The position numbers and the translations under genes are program-made. DNA of 64,000 nt from Phlebiopsis flavidoalba (Eukaryota; Basidiomycota; Agaricomycetes; Polyporales; Phanerochaetaceae): contig JAOCPU010000020.1 in assembly GCA_035772785.1 (NCBI GenBank), positions 248,001 to 312,000 on the forward strand, in the 5' to 3' direction. Within the stretch, counting starts at the first letter, position 1. Every line of letters begins with the position of its first letter. Shown piece by piece: positions 49,083 to 62,358 of this stretch. The notes below the pieces were generated by a model. The model saw only the letters and a list, made by a program, of their open reading frames with translations. It ran no database searches and was not told the DNA's origin.

Positions 49083-50642
49083 GCGCACCACCCACCTCGG
49101 ACGCTGTGGTTAGATTGAGGGCGACGTTAGAAGGATGAATAAGTAAAGCTTCTACTGTTCTGCGTATGCAGTTGGTGTACGTGTCCATTAATGCGCTGTG
49201 GACTAGGCAGTTCGACCACTTGATTCCTTCCTGGCGCCTCCGCCTGCTGCTGTATCCGAAACTCTTGGAAAAATAGAACAGCACGGAAATGTACATGTAG
49301 TTGTTTTTTCAAGCGACCCAACCTTATTGTGTGACAAGTGCGAAAGTCGACTTGCAAACCTGAAACAATCAACTAATGTATCGACGTCACATTAGGCTAA
49401 AGTTACGTAGAACTTGGCGATCATCTAGAGCTTTAAGACACCAATTTACCGACCTGTAGTCTTATAAAAGGGTAGACCTGAACGCGGTATCATCCAGTCG
49501 GCGCTGGCCTGCGCATAACTTCCAGGCCCAACGTGACCTCAACTCGATCAGAACAAGTTGCTCATACCGATAGGGAGACACGCGCAAGAGCCCAGTTCTC
49601 TTTCTGTTGTGCATGAGCTCCGTTCATTTTCCTACAGACAGTTGTGAGACGCACAGCACAGCAAAAAGTTGAGAAAATGTGTGCGTGTACGTGACAAGCT
49701 ATAGAACCTGCTTGAATGACTCACTTCGGGGGCTTGTTCGGAGCTTCGCTTGTGATAGTCTCCCGTACGCGGCTAGCTTCATGGTCCTTGTTCGATGTGC
49801 TTCCGTGCTAGTTGCAAGACAACATTGGTATGCTTAAACCACGATTCATAGCCTGGCCACTGATACCCACGGTCTTTTTATTAGTAAACGTTGGAATATT
49901 AGGTAGTTAGACCCGAGGTGCGTACATTGATACGTGATGGCAATTCCTTTGCGCTGATCGGTGGTGGTAGTGCAGGGTACAAAGGCAGCGTCATCCGGCC
50001 ATGCCCACTAACAATCCCTTCGTAAGGCGCATCCGCAAGTTTCGAATACCTAGCCTACCGTGTTGCACAAATCGGATGTGTAGAAGGCGTTCAACTCCTC
50101 TTGAGCCGGCGGCTGGCACCCAAACACTTTGAGGTATGATGAGGTAGGGTGAATCTTGAGGAAGAGTCGGGTCCATGATTTGGGCTGTGAAACCCCACAG
50201 TCGCCGGAACGACCCTAGTGCGCTTTGTACGGAGTGACCTGAGGATGATGGTTCTCGTGTTGATTTACGAGATCGGCTTTGAATTGGACTATGAAGAGAG
50301 AAGTCAAACCTCAACGGCTGATGTCAATTCGAGTCATTGTAAACTCTACCGACAAAGATTGGGTGCCAGTAGTGGGGCTACTTCTGAGTCGGATTTTTTG
50401 GATGCCAGCCGGTCGCAGGCTCTGTCGCGTAGAATGAGCGCGGTATTTCGGGGAAAGTCATGTTTTCAAGGATAGCCACCATTACAGCCCACTATGTTAG
50501 CGTGATACATTACGTTTAGTTGTTCGAACTAATGAAGAATGTGCTTACAGTCATTGGCTAGAACAAGTTATCTGCGGCTTGATATATCTTGCAATGCAGC
50601 AGATACATTATCATATCTTTTGTCATTCCTCCTGCTCTGTGA
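49083..50642. other. Intergenic, no gene recognised
   Basis: Spacer between gpd (plus) and the convergent minus-strand gene. Open frames on both strands are short and without known motifs. Confidence 0.4.
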
Positions 50643-52011
50643 TCAATAAATGCGGTCAGTAAAGAAGAACCTATTCTCAACTACAGGATCACTCCGTACT
50701 GCATGTAATAAAACTTCGAAGACGTCTTGGTCACTTAGCAATCGCAGCTTTTGCTTTCGTATGCTTTGAAAATTGCTGTATCGATCAGATGATCGAAATG
50801 GCCAGTAAAAATAAAACTCTCTACCTCCAAAATATAACTGAGGATTATATCTAGCTGGGTCCGAAACATGATTCTTGATTTGAGCATGTGTAAACATATG
50901 AGTCACGGCATAGTAATGACAACGCTACCTCTTCGCTTTTCCGTACCCACAACATCGATTTCCGCTTTCATTTTAGGAGGCGGAGAATCATCTGTATCAG
51001 GATCTGGAAGATGATCGTATCCGCTTATGTTTCCCTTTGCCGGATGCCTTAATGCGAGGAGGCAGGCAACAATGGCAAGGTAGCATATTTTTGAGTTTGT
51101 AATATAAGAGTAAACACAACACTGATTGCGATTTTCTATAGGGCGGAATTTTGAAGCTTATCGTCAGATCAAATGTCTCTCACGAATATTCATCTACAGG
51201 CTACGTGCCTTCAAGAGGGGACGGGCAGTGGACCGTATCGGTAATCCACATTACCAACATTGAGAGGCAATTCTCTAATAGTTATTTAAACCCAACCGAT
51301 CCGCCGGCGACGAATGTTCCTTCCATTGAAGCCGTCCTTTGTTTCCCACTGCAGTGAAAGGCGGCCACAGTCCATTCCTCGATACCTATTGACCGTGTAC
51401 CGCGGCACCAATATGAGGGCCTCTGCGTCAACTTTATAACCGGACTTTTGGGCCCCATTGAAGCCATTTTCGATAATTTGCCTTCATATACTCCGGAAAT
51501 GCGGTGTTACTAGCAATGACCTCCTCAACGATTGCGTCGTTTTCTGAGAAGTAGCAGTGCCCCCTTTTCTTCGTCACAATTGTACTTAAAACCTATACTT
51601 GTCCCTGCAAGACTCGTATCACTGAAGAACAATATGTCAGCCAACTCTCTATGATAGGGCGATCGAGCAAAATCCTACACTCACAGCGCAGCATTGACTT
51701 CGACCATTTTAGATGACACACTGGTACTACTGACCGACCGTTGTTGCAGCTCGTGTGGGCGGGTTTCTCAGGAACCTCTAACGGTCATACTACAGCGGTA
51801 CATAGTTCTTGAGCTCCCCGTTGCAATTCTTGTTTTGGTCGGGGCAATTTCAGTAACGTTGAACAGATAAATGAAGGCACCGCTTGGGTCGATGTATCCA
51901 ACATCCCCGATCTGTGACTCTCGTTCCTGAGGCGGGCTCCGGGTACCACATCGGATACCCGTACCCCTTGGATATTAGTTCTTCGGCGTAGATGTGTGCA
52001 CTGCGAGTCAT
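50643..52011 (-). CDS. Uncharacterised basidiomycete protein with YPMWYPEP / GDVGYIDPSGAF motifs
   Basis: ATG 52,011 opens MTRSAHIYAEELISKGYGYP, continuing MWYPEPASG and, after a one-base slip, QIGDVGYIDPSGAFIYLFNV (about 51,910-51,860). Proteins with this start (Tyr-Pro-Leu/Met-Trp-x-Pro-Glu-Pro followed by GDVG-x-hydrophobic and a LFN motif) are very numerous in mushroom genomes; I know of no function. The middle (51,750-50,950) is hard to follow. A clean frame at 50,906-50,643 reads REFYFYWPFRSSDRYSNFQS and LLSDQDVFEVLLHAVRSDPV and may be its last exon, since relatives also end with a DDVW..LL-like segment. That link is inferred. Confidence 0.6.
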
Positions 52012-53803
52012 TTACAGTGTCCCAGGAATGGGAGCGTGAGCGTGAAGGGGGACCTCGGAAGCTGAAGGCTGGTGAGAGACGAGTCTGTGTAGTACTTGAC
52101 ATGCATTCGAAACTCCGACGATTAGCACGCATCAACGACATCATGTATCAAAAGTAAGAGAAGGCGCAAACCCATGCGATTAGCGCAAGCACGACGAAGA
52201 GGGCTGGTACTATATTTATGTACTTCAGCAGTTGAATGAAAGCGTAGTAGACTCTAATGCACTGACCAATGTTCAAAACCTGACAAATGCGTCATTCAGA
52301 TCCATGTAGGTCATCGTGTGAAGTCACGAATAATTGGTGAGCGCTTGGAGTATATGAGGTTCTCGCGCCTGAAGAAGACTGTGTAACTGTACATCATGAT
52401 ATCTGTAACCGTAAGACGATATGTGGAAAACGATTTTCGCGGCAGCTGACGGTCACAACTCTAATACACTGGCCTGCCGATGCTGACATACCAACTGACA
52501 TACCAAACCGGTATTGTCGTCAGTACTATAGTCTAGCTCGCAGCAAGCTTTTTTCACAAAAGGACAACACCTACTTCATACTTAATTCAGTGTGATGTTT
52601 GAAGTGGGACACCGCGACTGCCGCAGTGAGTTCCAGCACAATAATTGTGACTCTGATTTCCAGAAAATGAGAGGCAGAGACTATCAGAGCTTAGAATGTC
52701 AAACTCTCAGGCGCAGATGAAAGTGAAGACTGTGCGCTCTGTGTCGTCACGGTCGACCAAGCCCCGGGTAGTTTACCGGCGGCAGCCTTGAAAAACCGGC
52801 TTTCTGATCATTATGTAATGGGTGTGAGCGCCTTTTGGGTTCGCTGGGTCGTCCGAGTGCGGACTGCGACTTTTCCTTCACCGCGCAAGCCGTGCAGTGC
52901 AGTACTTGTTGGATAGTGGGCAGCCCGAAGTGTGGCTTCTTGTGGATATCTCTTCAATACATCGAAGTCATAATATTCGGAAAAGTAGCGGCTGCTGGCT
53001 GGACTCCGGAGTGTCGTGCGTGTGCTTTTTTTCAAACTGGGTTCGGCTGGATGTCCCGGGTAGAGAGTATGACGTCCGACCATTTGTGAGTTCAAGCCTT
53101 GTACGATTTCGTTCCTTTGAAGTCTCAGAGACGCATCCATAACAGCTGTGCCGGAGGGGATATTCTATCCCGTTTGTAAACAGCATCGGCCGGCCAAACG
53201 ATACGGGGTCCAATATTCACCGCGCAAAATGAAAATTGTCCAGTGAAAGGAAATTTCCAAACACTTAAGAGCCCCGTAGGGACGTTGGACTTCGCTACTA
53301 TGGTTATATCCCCTGTGGTGCCCGCAGACTATGGCTTGGTAGGACAGAGCAGATTGCAGCAAAAGGTGCCGAGCCAGGGATGGACTCACGGTACGGAGTG
53401 AAACGACCTCTTCTGCATTGGTCCCGCCAGTTAAGCTCATTGACCTCCTTCGCTACACCGTGCTTTTTTGCTTTCGCATTCTTGGTCCCTAAGAATCCCA
53501 GTATTAGGGTCAGACTCTCACCGCCAAAACGGTGGAAACCCATGAAACGATTACGAGCCGATTACACGCGCGGGTTGAGACGGGCATGTGGAAAATACTC
53601 TCGGGATGTACAGTCATACAATTACTACGGGCAACTGCATCGAACTTCAAAGCTTCACCACTCGAGGATTGGTCAGAACGTTCCGTGAATTTTTGCGACG
53701 TGAACCTTCACAGCACACGCACGCATCTATATATTCAGGCCTTGAGGCTCGTGCCCGAGGTAGCGTCATTACCTCTCTCTTCCATTGAAACAGCACGAGT
53801 ATC
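52012..53803. other. Intergenic, no gene recognised
   Basis: Upstream region of two divergent genes (hypothetical protein on minus, P450 copy F on plus). No motif recognised. Confidence 0.4.
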
Positions 53804-56320
53804 ATGCCCTCCGGGGCAAACCGCCTCCCTTCTGCTAGTCTTATCTGTGCTCGCCATCTATTCCTGTTTGGAGAATATTCAGAAATTATTTTGTCAGATC
53901 GCCCCTCGACAATATCTCCGGGTCCTACACGAACTTCATTTTGGAGCAGGGTTCGTTATAGTTGACTACGCTATCACAAAGACTAACTGTATCATTTGTA
54001 GGAAACCAAGGGGGACCTGTTCAAATCGCCATTCTTGGGACTGCTCTTCCATGATCACATGCGAGAAGAGTATGGGCCTGTGGCGATGTTTTCACGGCCC
54101 TAATGGGGGTATGTCGTTCGTCACTGGCTCAGCACTTTTGCAGTAACAGGCTAAGACGTTTGTTTTAGTCGAGAGGTCTATATGTTTCGACCCCAAGGCC
54201 CTCAATCACATCATAGTTAAGGATCAAATGATTTACGAAGAAGCCACGCTTGGTTCCTCACGTAAGGAGTCAAAGTGAACCACCTTGCCTTTCTTGACTA
54301 TCGCTCAAACAACGCGTCATAGTTCCAATCGAATGACATTCGGCCCAAGTCTGCTTTCCACACTGGGTGAGTCTTATTTACCTTCGTTTTGGAAAACCTG
54401 CTGACTCTACTGAATAGGAGAACATCACCGAAAGCAACGAAAGCTACTTAACCCAGTTTTCTCAATCAACCACATGCGGCGCATGACCCCCATATTCTAT
54501 GGCGTAGCTCATCGAGTACGAGAGTCGCTACTTCCTATGCCCTACTCGCGTCCAAACTTTGTTCATCAGTTAAAAGCATGCTATTGCTGCTCAGCTCAGC
54601 AACACCGTATCAGACATCAACATACTTGAGTGGATGCAGTCGGACGGCTTTAGAACTTGTAGGGCCAAGCGGGGACTTGGCTATTCTTTCGACCCACTGA
54701 CAAACAGACATGCGAAATCCCTACGGCGAAAGCGTTGAAACAGCTACAGTAAGCCCATGCCAATGCTTACCCTGTATCTTGAGACTTACTTCATATTTGC
54801 TTTCAGACCTAGTCCAGCTTGATTTACATCACTTCCGAGTATTTGATTCCACACCTCAAACCGTACACACCTGCATCCATAGTCCGCTTCGCGTCTAAGT
54901 CTCCTACCATCGAAGCCGGCTTTCGTAAATATATCGCGATATTGTGAACGCGATGGCATGAACAATCCAGATACATTTATCAGAGCAAAAAGAAGGCCCT
55001 GGAAGCTGGTGAAGAGGCTGTTGTGGAGCAAATTGGCGAAGGGAAAGACATCATGAGCATACTCAGTAAGCGTCAATGTGACAACACCCTCACATCGTTG
55101 CACTCACGACGTTCCAGTGAAAGCCAACCTGGAGGCCCTAGACGACGAGAAACTGCCAGAGGACGAGTTGATCAGTCAAATGTCGTGCGTACCCTAGTCC
55201 CCTCGACGAGATCATCGAATAAAAATTCCCGTAGAAATCTGACTTTCGCTGCTACTGACACGACGTCCAACGCGCTCGTCTGCGCGCGAGTTTTACAAAT
55301 TCTATCCGAGGCCCAGGAATATACACAGACAAGGTTCGCACAGAGCTTCATGCTGCTTGTGTTCAAGACGAAGATATATATCCTACGACACCCTTGTTTC
55401 TCTGCCGTATCTCGATGCATCCCTGCAGGGAAAGCCTCCGCTTGTGTGTTTCGACTCCTATTTTGTCGAGTGGTCCGCCTTGCCATTAACCACCACATCC
55501 AGATACCCTCCCGTCCAGGCTCTTTCGAGAGAGTGCGTCCGTGTGGTTTAATGATGGACTTACAGGACTGTCTCATGGTACATGATGCACTCAGGACCCG
55601 GGAAGACATAGTAATGCCACTCTCCAATCCCATCCAGTGCCCTCAACGGAGATATCATGGCTGAAATACCCGGCTGCCCAAAGACACGACAGTCTTTTAT
55701 AGGTATCCGGGCTAGCAACCGCAACAAGTCTTTGTGGGGAGAAGACCGCCGACGAATTTAATCCGGAACGGTGGCTTGCTCCCGGCCAAATGGCCGAGAG
55801 GCTGTTACCCGGATGCACATATCCCCAGGTGTCGGCTACGCTAATGTGTGAGCTCACTGGTTTCTATAAACGCGCGTAGGTTGGATTGACTTGTCACTTG
55901 TAGAATGACCTTTCTGTGGAGGCGGAAGATCTGGTATGGTGAGTATGTCACGCGGGGTGGGTGGGGCCGTGTCTGACTCCGCATCGCACTGTATGCTTGG
56001 GTTACTCTGATCTATCGAACGTTACTTGACTATCGCAGTGGCTTCAAATTTGTTCTCTCAACTTAGAGAACTATAGTAGTAGGAAACTGATGTACGAGAT
56101 CTTATCGCGCACGGATTTGTCGACGAAGCTTACACAATATCTATCTTCAAAAGAGGTCTTCAGTCCCTTGCAGTCATGCTCCGTTCCTTCAAGTTTCTGC
56201 CCAGTGATGAAGGAGATTTACTGGGTGAAGGCTTGGAAGCGTGTCAACTTCCCTACCGTACGGGAAAAAACGGGACCAAAGCCTGCCATGTTTCTCAAAC
56301 TCGTGAAAATTGTGATGGCC
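53804..56320 (+). CDS. Cytochrome P450, array 2 copy F
   Basis: A P450 of a family different from array 1. The ATG at 53,804 begins a hydrophobic anchor followed by YFVRSPLDNISGPTRTSFW-like sequence and a donor. The next exon reads GDLFKSPFLGLLFHDHMREE and YGPVAMFSRP (54,010-54,100). VKDQMIYEEA (54,222) and HRKQRKLLNPVFSINHMRRM (54,424-54,485, the C-helix region) follow. ALELVGQAGLGYSFDPLTN is near 54,650, and LTFAATDTTSNAL near 55,243 (I-helix AxDTT). PYLDA.CRE, the ExxR region, lies near 55,405. LRTREDIVMPLSNPIQ (55,590), EFNPERWL (55,755) and a disturbed haem loop (55,910-56,050) follow. The end reads LRSFKFLPSDEG (56,178) and PAMFLKLVKI (56,283). Several slips occur; the stop position is approximate. 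Confidence 0.87.
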
Positions 56321-57660
56321 ATCGTGGGTTTATTCTCGGACGTGACGAGACTGTTTCAACGACCAAAAACTCATTGCCGCTTCTATATATATACGCAGCA
56401 CTTCTTATGACGTACCAATTCATTATCTGGCTTACACCCATCGCGGAGTTTTGCCTAGAAAGTGTAAGAAGAGTTTTGACAGCCAGAGTTCCAAGATCCC
56501 GCCATTCTTACTACACAAGTTGCATTCTTCAAGCGCGCCAAGGCAGCTTTTCACGTGATTCTTCATGGCCGCCGGCGTTATTGGCACCACGGCTTCCTAT
56601 CCAAGTACATACACCCCTGCCCCACAGTAATTGCGAGGTTCTTGAGCACAGACTCGCAGGCTTTCACGGATGCGTATCCCATGCTTGGCTCAGTTACCAG
56701 AGTTTGCCAACTGATTTGACCGTCGAAGAAAAACTCATTATGACCAATTGTCTCTTTCACGTAAAACAGGTTCGACGCTGATCTTTGCACTTCATGGTAG
56801 TGCGCCGACACCTAGGTCGTCGCGCAGTGTGGAACACCTTCAACCACAGTCAAATCGACCGCGCCTGCCGAACTCCCGACCTCAGAAGGCCGCAGAAGGC
56901 TCGCCACAGTATTGGCCTATACTAGGTAATATTGAGGGACACTGCCCTTTCACCACATACCATATAATACGGTGTTACTGTCCTCCCCTTTTGCGCGGTG
57001 TACAAGGCCTGGGATATTATCTACGATACCCCGCAAAGACTCGAGGAAGTAATTCCGTCCCGCAGAACGCCTTGGTCACCCTTAAAGATATCTGCTAGTG
57101 GAGTATACCTAGACTTGACATGCCGTGGCTGGGCCAACAGAAAACATCTTCAGGTCACCCACAAGTGTTGAAACGAGTGTTGGTCAAACAATCGTAGAGA
57201 TTCAACCGCTATAATGTGCGCCAAGCGACTCGGACCTCGTTCTGATGGCCTTGACTCTCCGAGGATTTGCAGGTTACCAGCGCCATGTCGGGTGCATGAT
57301 GTACTGCTCGCCTTCTCTGTGCTTTGTGCTGATATTTGGCCCAGTGAGCCGGCTAATCGAGGCGTGTATGGTAGTACCGATACTAACGTATCCATGTTCA
57401 AATCGTGAATTGTCGACGAGCGGCTTTGCCCTAGATAGACAGTTTTGCCTCGCACCCCGCCCGTGGAAAAGAATGTGAGTACAATGATCACGCCACGTTT
57501 TTTTTTGTCATTTGTTTTTTGTTTTTTGTTTCTGCTTTGTGTGTTTTTTTTTTGGTTTATGGCTTTCCGATATAAGTACGTGCTAAAGGATGGTTCCTCT
57601 AGTTTCTCTAACCCTCTCTCCTTCATACTCGCGACTGCTACAGAGTCGTTTGTGAACACT
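56321..57660. other. Spacer between P450 copies F and G
   Basis: No gene recognised. A plus frame near 56,850-57,060 with QYWPILGNIEG recalls the hinge of P450 N-termini, but nothing else supports a gene. A T-rich stretch (57,498-57,556) precedes copy G. Confidence 0.4.
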
Positions 57661-60106
57661 ATGTCTGCGATTAACCGTCAGGGCATGCGTGCCTCCCCCC
57701 CACCTGCGGTGGTAACAGCGAAACTCTGCTGGGGGGGGAGGGACTATGGAAGCTTTTCAAGGAATATTTCATCTCGGTCCCCACTCTATCGATAACATCC
57801 CTGGTCCCCGAACGCACCTCGTTTTGGAGAGGTACATCTCCCTGTCCGCACATGTATGAACATGTCCCTGACGCCGTACTGCTAGGGAACCAGAGGGCGG
57901 CGATCTCTTTGAACCGACCAGATCTGCCTAGGGGGCGTTTCATGAGCGCGGCTTTGTTGAGGGGGAAATTACGTGTCCCCGTTGCGAAGTTCCACGGACG
58001 GCACTCGGCGTACGCTCTTTCTAGGTTTGCAATACTATTATGTGACCTCAGCCGAAATGATTGTTCGTCACAGGCCAGAGGTCTCTATGGTCTTTGACTC
58101 CCCCAAAGGCGCTCAATCATATAGTGGTGAAGGACCAGATGATTTATGAAGAGCCGAGATGGTTTATTCAGTAAGTTTTTGCTTACTGTCTCTTGCTCTT
58201 CTTATGCCGGATTTAGAACCAATCTCTACCGTTTTTGGTGGTGCTGGACTACTATCCACGAGCTTGGTATGTACTAACTACACTGCGCCGTTGATGATCG
58301 TCTGTAGGCTCATAGTTTTCGCAGAGCGGTAGCACCCACCGCAAGCAGCGTAAACTACTAAATCCCGTCTTTTCGTCAATAACCACATGAGACACATGAC
58401 ACCAATTTTCATACCACACCACTCATCGTGTACGACGGCTATCTCCGCTTTCTACGTGTGCACTGATTCCAGTTGCAGTTACGAGCAGCAGTCGCTTCTG
58501 AAGTTGGTGGTACGTCCCGGGGCCGAAAGAAGTCAACGTTCTCAACTGGATGGGCCGCACTGGCACTCGAGCTCGTTTGGACAGGGCGGTCTGGGGTATT
58601 CGTTCGACCCTCTGACTTCAAATGTTCACAACCCATACGGAGACGCTTTGAAGGCTGTTGTGTGAGAACAGATGCCAATCTACTGATTTCAACGGGAGGC
58701 TGATAGTACTATTGACAGGCCTACACTCCTCGAGCTTCACATTTTTCGGGTTTTAAATCCTTACGTCAAGCCTTATCTGCCGAAGTCGCTCGTCAGGTCC
58801 ATGGTCCTAAGTTTCTTGCCCGCTGGCGCCATGCAGAACATCCGCGACATCGTCGGGGGGGGTGGGGGGCAACACTATGGATGAGCAGTCTCGCATGATC
58901 TACAACGCCCAAAAAATCGGCCTTAAATAAGGGTGGATGAAGCAGATTGGTACAACAAATCAGCGAGGGCACGAGATATCATGAGTATTTTATGTTTCGT
59001 TATTTTTTGGTTTTGAATGGCTCGAAGGTGGCACTAATCCCAGTAGTGAAAGCCAATCTCGAAGCGTCAGAAGCAGACAAGCTATCGGAGGATGAACTTA
59101 TCGGACAAATGTCGTACGTATTGCATAACAACTTATAGCACATAGTACCTGACTCATTATTTTGACCAGGACATTGACCTTCGCTATGCTACTGATACTA
59201 CTTCAAAACGCCCTCTCTCGAACGCTGCAGATTATTGCTGAAAAGCAGGACATACAGGACAAGATGCGTGCAGAGGTTTTTGGAGGGGCCGCGCCAGGGG
59301 ACGAAGACATTCCTTACGGACACCCTTGTTTCTTTACCTTACCTGGACGTTTCCGTCTGTCGTGAGGTTCTCCGTCTGTGCGTATATCATCAATCTTTTC
59401 TCACCACGACTGACCCTAGCATCCAGCCACCCACCCGTCATGCCCTATCCCGAGAGTGAGTCCATGAGCAGTTTCAACGCGTTACCTATGTCACACCTTG
59501 CTCTTAGGACCCGCGAAGATGTCGTAATGCCCCTGTCCGAGCCCGTGCAAGGCGTGAACGGCGTAATGATGACCGAAATCGCCGTGCCGAAGGAGACCAC
59601 GGTCATCATTGGCATCCGGGCGTGTAACCGCAACAAAGCACTCTGGGGTGATGACGCAGAGGAGTTCAAGCCCGAGCGATGGCTCACAGGTCTACCGGAG
59701 TCTGTCACGCAGGCGCATATCCCTGGGGTCTACTCTAACCTGTGAGTGATAGCCGCGAAGGGACAAGTTTCGGATACTGATACGAGTGTTCAGGATGACG
59801 TTCCTTGGTGGCGGAAGGTCCTGCATGTGAGTATCCTTTTTCTACAGTTCAATCGGCAAGTATATCTAACGTCCCTTCAGAGGCTTCAAATTCTCTCAGC
59901 TTGAAATGAGTATGTCTTCCGCGATAATTCGTCCGCATAAAATCTTAACAATCGTTTCAGAGGTCGTCCTCGCAGTAATGCTGCGATCATTCAAATTCCA
60001 TCCCAGTGGGAAAGACATTTACTGGAATGTCGGAGGAGTCAACTTCCCCACTACGGGCAAGGACGGGTCCACACCAGAGATGTTCCTCAAGCTGGAGTGT
60101 ATATGA
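57661..60106 (+). CDS. Cytochrome P450, array 2 copy G
   Basis: Close relative of copy F. The ATG at 57,661 opens MSAINRQGM; the exon ends in a IPGPRT-type segment and donor near 57,838, and the next exon starts GNQR.DLFEP (57,889). VVKDQMIYEEPRW (58,121), HRKQRKLLNPVFSINHMRHM (58,338-58,398) and ALELVWTGR / GQGGLGYSFDPLTS follow. LLELHIFRVLNPYVKPYLPK is near 58,728, and VKANLEASEADKLSEDELIG near 59,046. The I-helix TLTFA.. is at 59,172, and PYLDV.CREVLRL (ExxR) near 59,335. From 59,510 a long clean frame gives LRTREDVVMPLSEPVQGVNG, EIAVPKETTVIIGIRACNRN and ALWGDDAEEFKPERWLTGLP. Then MTFLGGGRSCI crosses an intron at 59,827, and GFKFSQLEM and VVLAVMLRSFKFHPSGKDIY end at EMFLKLECI, stop 60,104. 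The haem Cys is intact. Confidence 0.9.
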
Positions 60107-60282
60107 GCTCTCAAAGCAGCTAAAGTGAAGAATTTCTACAGGGTAGTCTGTGCCAACCTCGATTCTTCCTTCTATATTCTTCGCCACGCAGCGCAACAAG
60201 TCATGGTCCAGGGTATGCATTGCAAATCGCAGGGTATTATAGGCTACAGTTAAAACGTCCACCGAAAATATTATACAGCGTG

Positions 60283-61400
60283 TTATCGTACAAACCAAAG
60301 TGATGACACAACACGCGATGTTTTATACTGCAGAGTCGCGCTGGAACTTGTGTCATGCGTCGCGACGGGCGCGTGTTGTTCGTGTCCTTGGTCGTGGTGG
60401 GAATGCTCGGACTCGCTGTAGATGGAGCCGGTGCTGGGATGTGAGATTTGCGAGGGACCCTTCGTGGCGTAAGGAGGCACGGCTTCATCTGGCTCTCGAA
60501 CGACATATCCTACAGAAAGAATCAGGCTTCCGAACCTAGTGAGAAGGCACGTGGGGAACAAACCTTGTGCTTCGGCGAACTTAGTCGCCTGCCGCCCGAA
60601 CCCAAGACTCGTCTTCGACGCCACGCTGTCCGAACGCCACGCCAACCCGTCCTTCTCATCGCCATAGCTCCCACCAGTGAGCGAGTTGTACGTCAGGGGC
60701 GGCATAGAGCCCGAAGTAGGGAGCACGTCCTTGTCTTTGTCGCGCCACTCGCGGATGCTGCGCTTCGTCTTGACGCGTTCGCGGAAGATGAGCCCGAGGA
60801 AAATGTTGACGCATCCGAGCGCAAACACGAAGAACGCGGACACGAGGGCGAACTCGTCGACGTGGTGTGAGAGCACGGCGGCACCGAGAAGGCCCTGGAT
60901 CACCCCGAGCGCGCCCAATCCGAAGTCGGGTCCGAGGATGGGGAAGAAGGAGGCGCGAAGAAACTTGTCCGGCCAGCCGACCTCCGAAGAAGATGCAGAC
61001 GATGCTTTGGAAGATCACGAGTAACCAGTTCAGCACGGCCCAGAAGGCGCCCGCGGGCTGATTTGGTACAGTGCTTCGCGCCCCTGGCGAAGGATGTGAG
61101 AAAGAAAACAGGAGAAGACTGCCAAGTTCCACGTACTCGATGTAGTCGCAGTCAGCCACCGAACAGTCTACTGCGCGTGTTGAGTTTCCGGAGCCGCTGG
61201 ATTTGCCTGCGACGAGAAAACGCGTTTACAGCCTTAACGTCGTCAACCATTGTGTATATACTGCTAGCGATCAAGAGCAAAAGGGAGATGATGCTGAGCG
61301 CGCGTATGGCGTTCAAGGCAATGAAGATGTCTACACAGGATTTTAAGCCATGTAGAAATACGAAGAGTAGATGCGACTTACAACCACGAGTGTTCACCAT
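60283..61400 (-). CDS. DUF7598-type membrane protein
   Basis: Small integral membrane protein found across basidiomycetes; function unknown. ATG 61,400 (MVNTR) is followed at once by an intron, then DIFIALNAIRALSIISLLLL, IASSIYTMVDDVKAVNAF (first membrane helix, 61,320-61,215). AGAFWAVLNWLLVIFQSIVC (61,060-61,000), then in another frame MGALGVIQGLLGAAVLSHHV and FALVSAFFVFALGCVNIFLG, give further helices. After these the protein is soluble and polar: RERVKTKRSIREWRDKDKDV and SDSVASKTSLGFGRQATKFA. After an intron near 60,545 comes GYVVREPDEAVPPYATKGPS with a His-rich end. The stop at 60,283 faces the 3' end of P450 copy G. Family name is from memory of the helix pattern. Confidence 0.75.
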
Positions 61401-62358
61401 GATTCCTTGTTGCAATAAGTCCTGAGAAAATTAATGTGAAGGTGTGAAGTTTGGGGCGAGGCTTCAGAACGCGAGGTGCCGGCACCAAGGGGCAAGAAAA
61501 ACTAAAGAGAGTGGTTGCCGATAGCACGTGACGGTAAAGAGAAGAGAGAAAGCAAAAAAAGAGCGTCGAGCTCTTAGCCCAGAAAGCAGGAGGCAACCGC
61601 GAGGAGTGAAGGGGGTGGGTGTCCACAATCGCGTGGATGAGCCACCTTATGTACTGCCCTTGTGTTTCCCATGGCCTCGCTACGCGGTGGCTATGTTGCT
61701 TTGCCAGCTGTCAGGCAAAGAAATCCCACGTTGGTTGTGGTTGCTTGTGCATTGTGCAGAACAAAAGAGGTCGCGTCTGGAACAATGGCCACCTGGGACC
61801 TCACCAACCCTCGGCTTAACCACCGGGGATAACCCCCCCAGTATGCCCGGCTTATACGCCGGAAACCTGCTATTGCCGCATGCTGGCTTTTATTTCTTTC
61901 TTAATTCTGCTATGCCCCCGTAAGGTAGCGCAGCGTCTGAGTCCCTCACAGCCGTGCCCGAGGCCCCGCCGGCTGTCCCCGACGTCTGATCTGGCGCACC
62001 GATAAGGCGCGGGGGCGCTGTCCCTCCCATCAAACGGCGATATTGCGCCGTCCCCTATATTTCCCCAGCGTCGGCAACGCCCCCAAACATCGCTGCTCGC
62101 CGTCCGATCGAGCCCCGTCGTCGTCGTTTGCCCGCCCCGCCCCTATCTCCACCGTCCCTCGTCCGTTTCTTCTCGTTTTTTGGACGTATGTGACGGCAGC
62201 AGTCTTGAAGTGATACAGGACAGTATCTAGAGGGAGGGAGGGAAGGGGAACGAGCAGGGACGAAGAGGACAGCGAGGACGGTGAGGGGAGAAGAGCGAGA
62301 GCGCCCGGTGCTGATGCGCCGTTGCGCCACGAGCCCCGGCGCCTCCCGTCATCCGCCC
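61401..62358. other. Upstream region and low-complexity DNA
   Basis: Region upstream of the DUF7598 gene. Near 62,030-62,358 a GC-rich, Arg/Gly- and Ser-rich minus frame runs on from the inverted repeat (start 62,413). It could be a real protein N-terminus, but composition bias makes this weak. Confidence 0.35.

Noticed and set aside
56850..57060. Possible extra P450 N-terminus between copies F and G
   Set aside because: Only a short stretch resembles a P450 hinge. No C-helix, I-helix or haem motif follows before copy G starts at 57,661.
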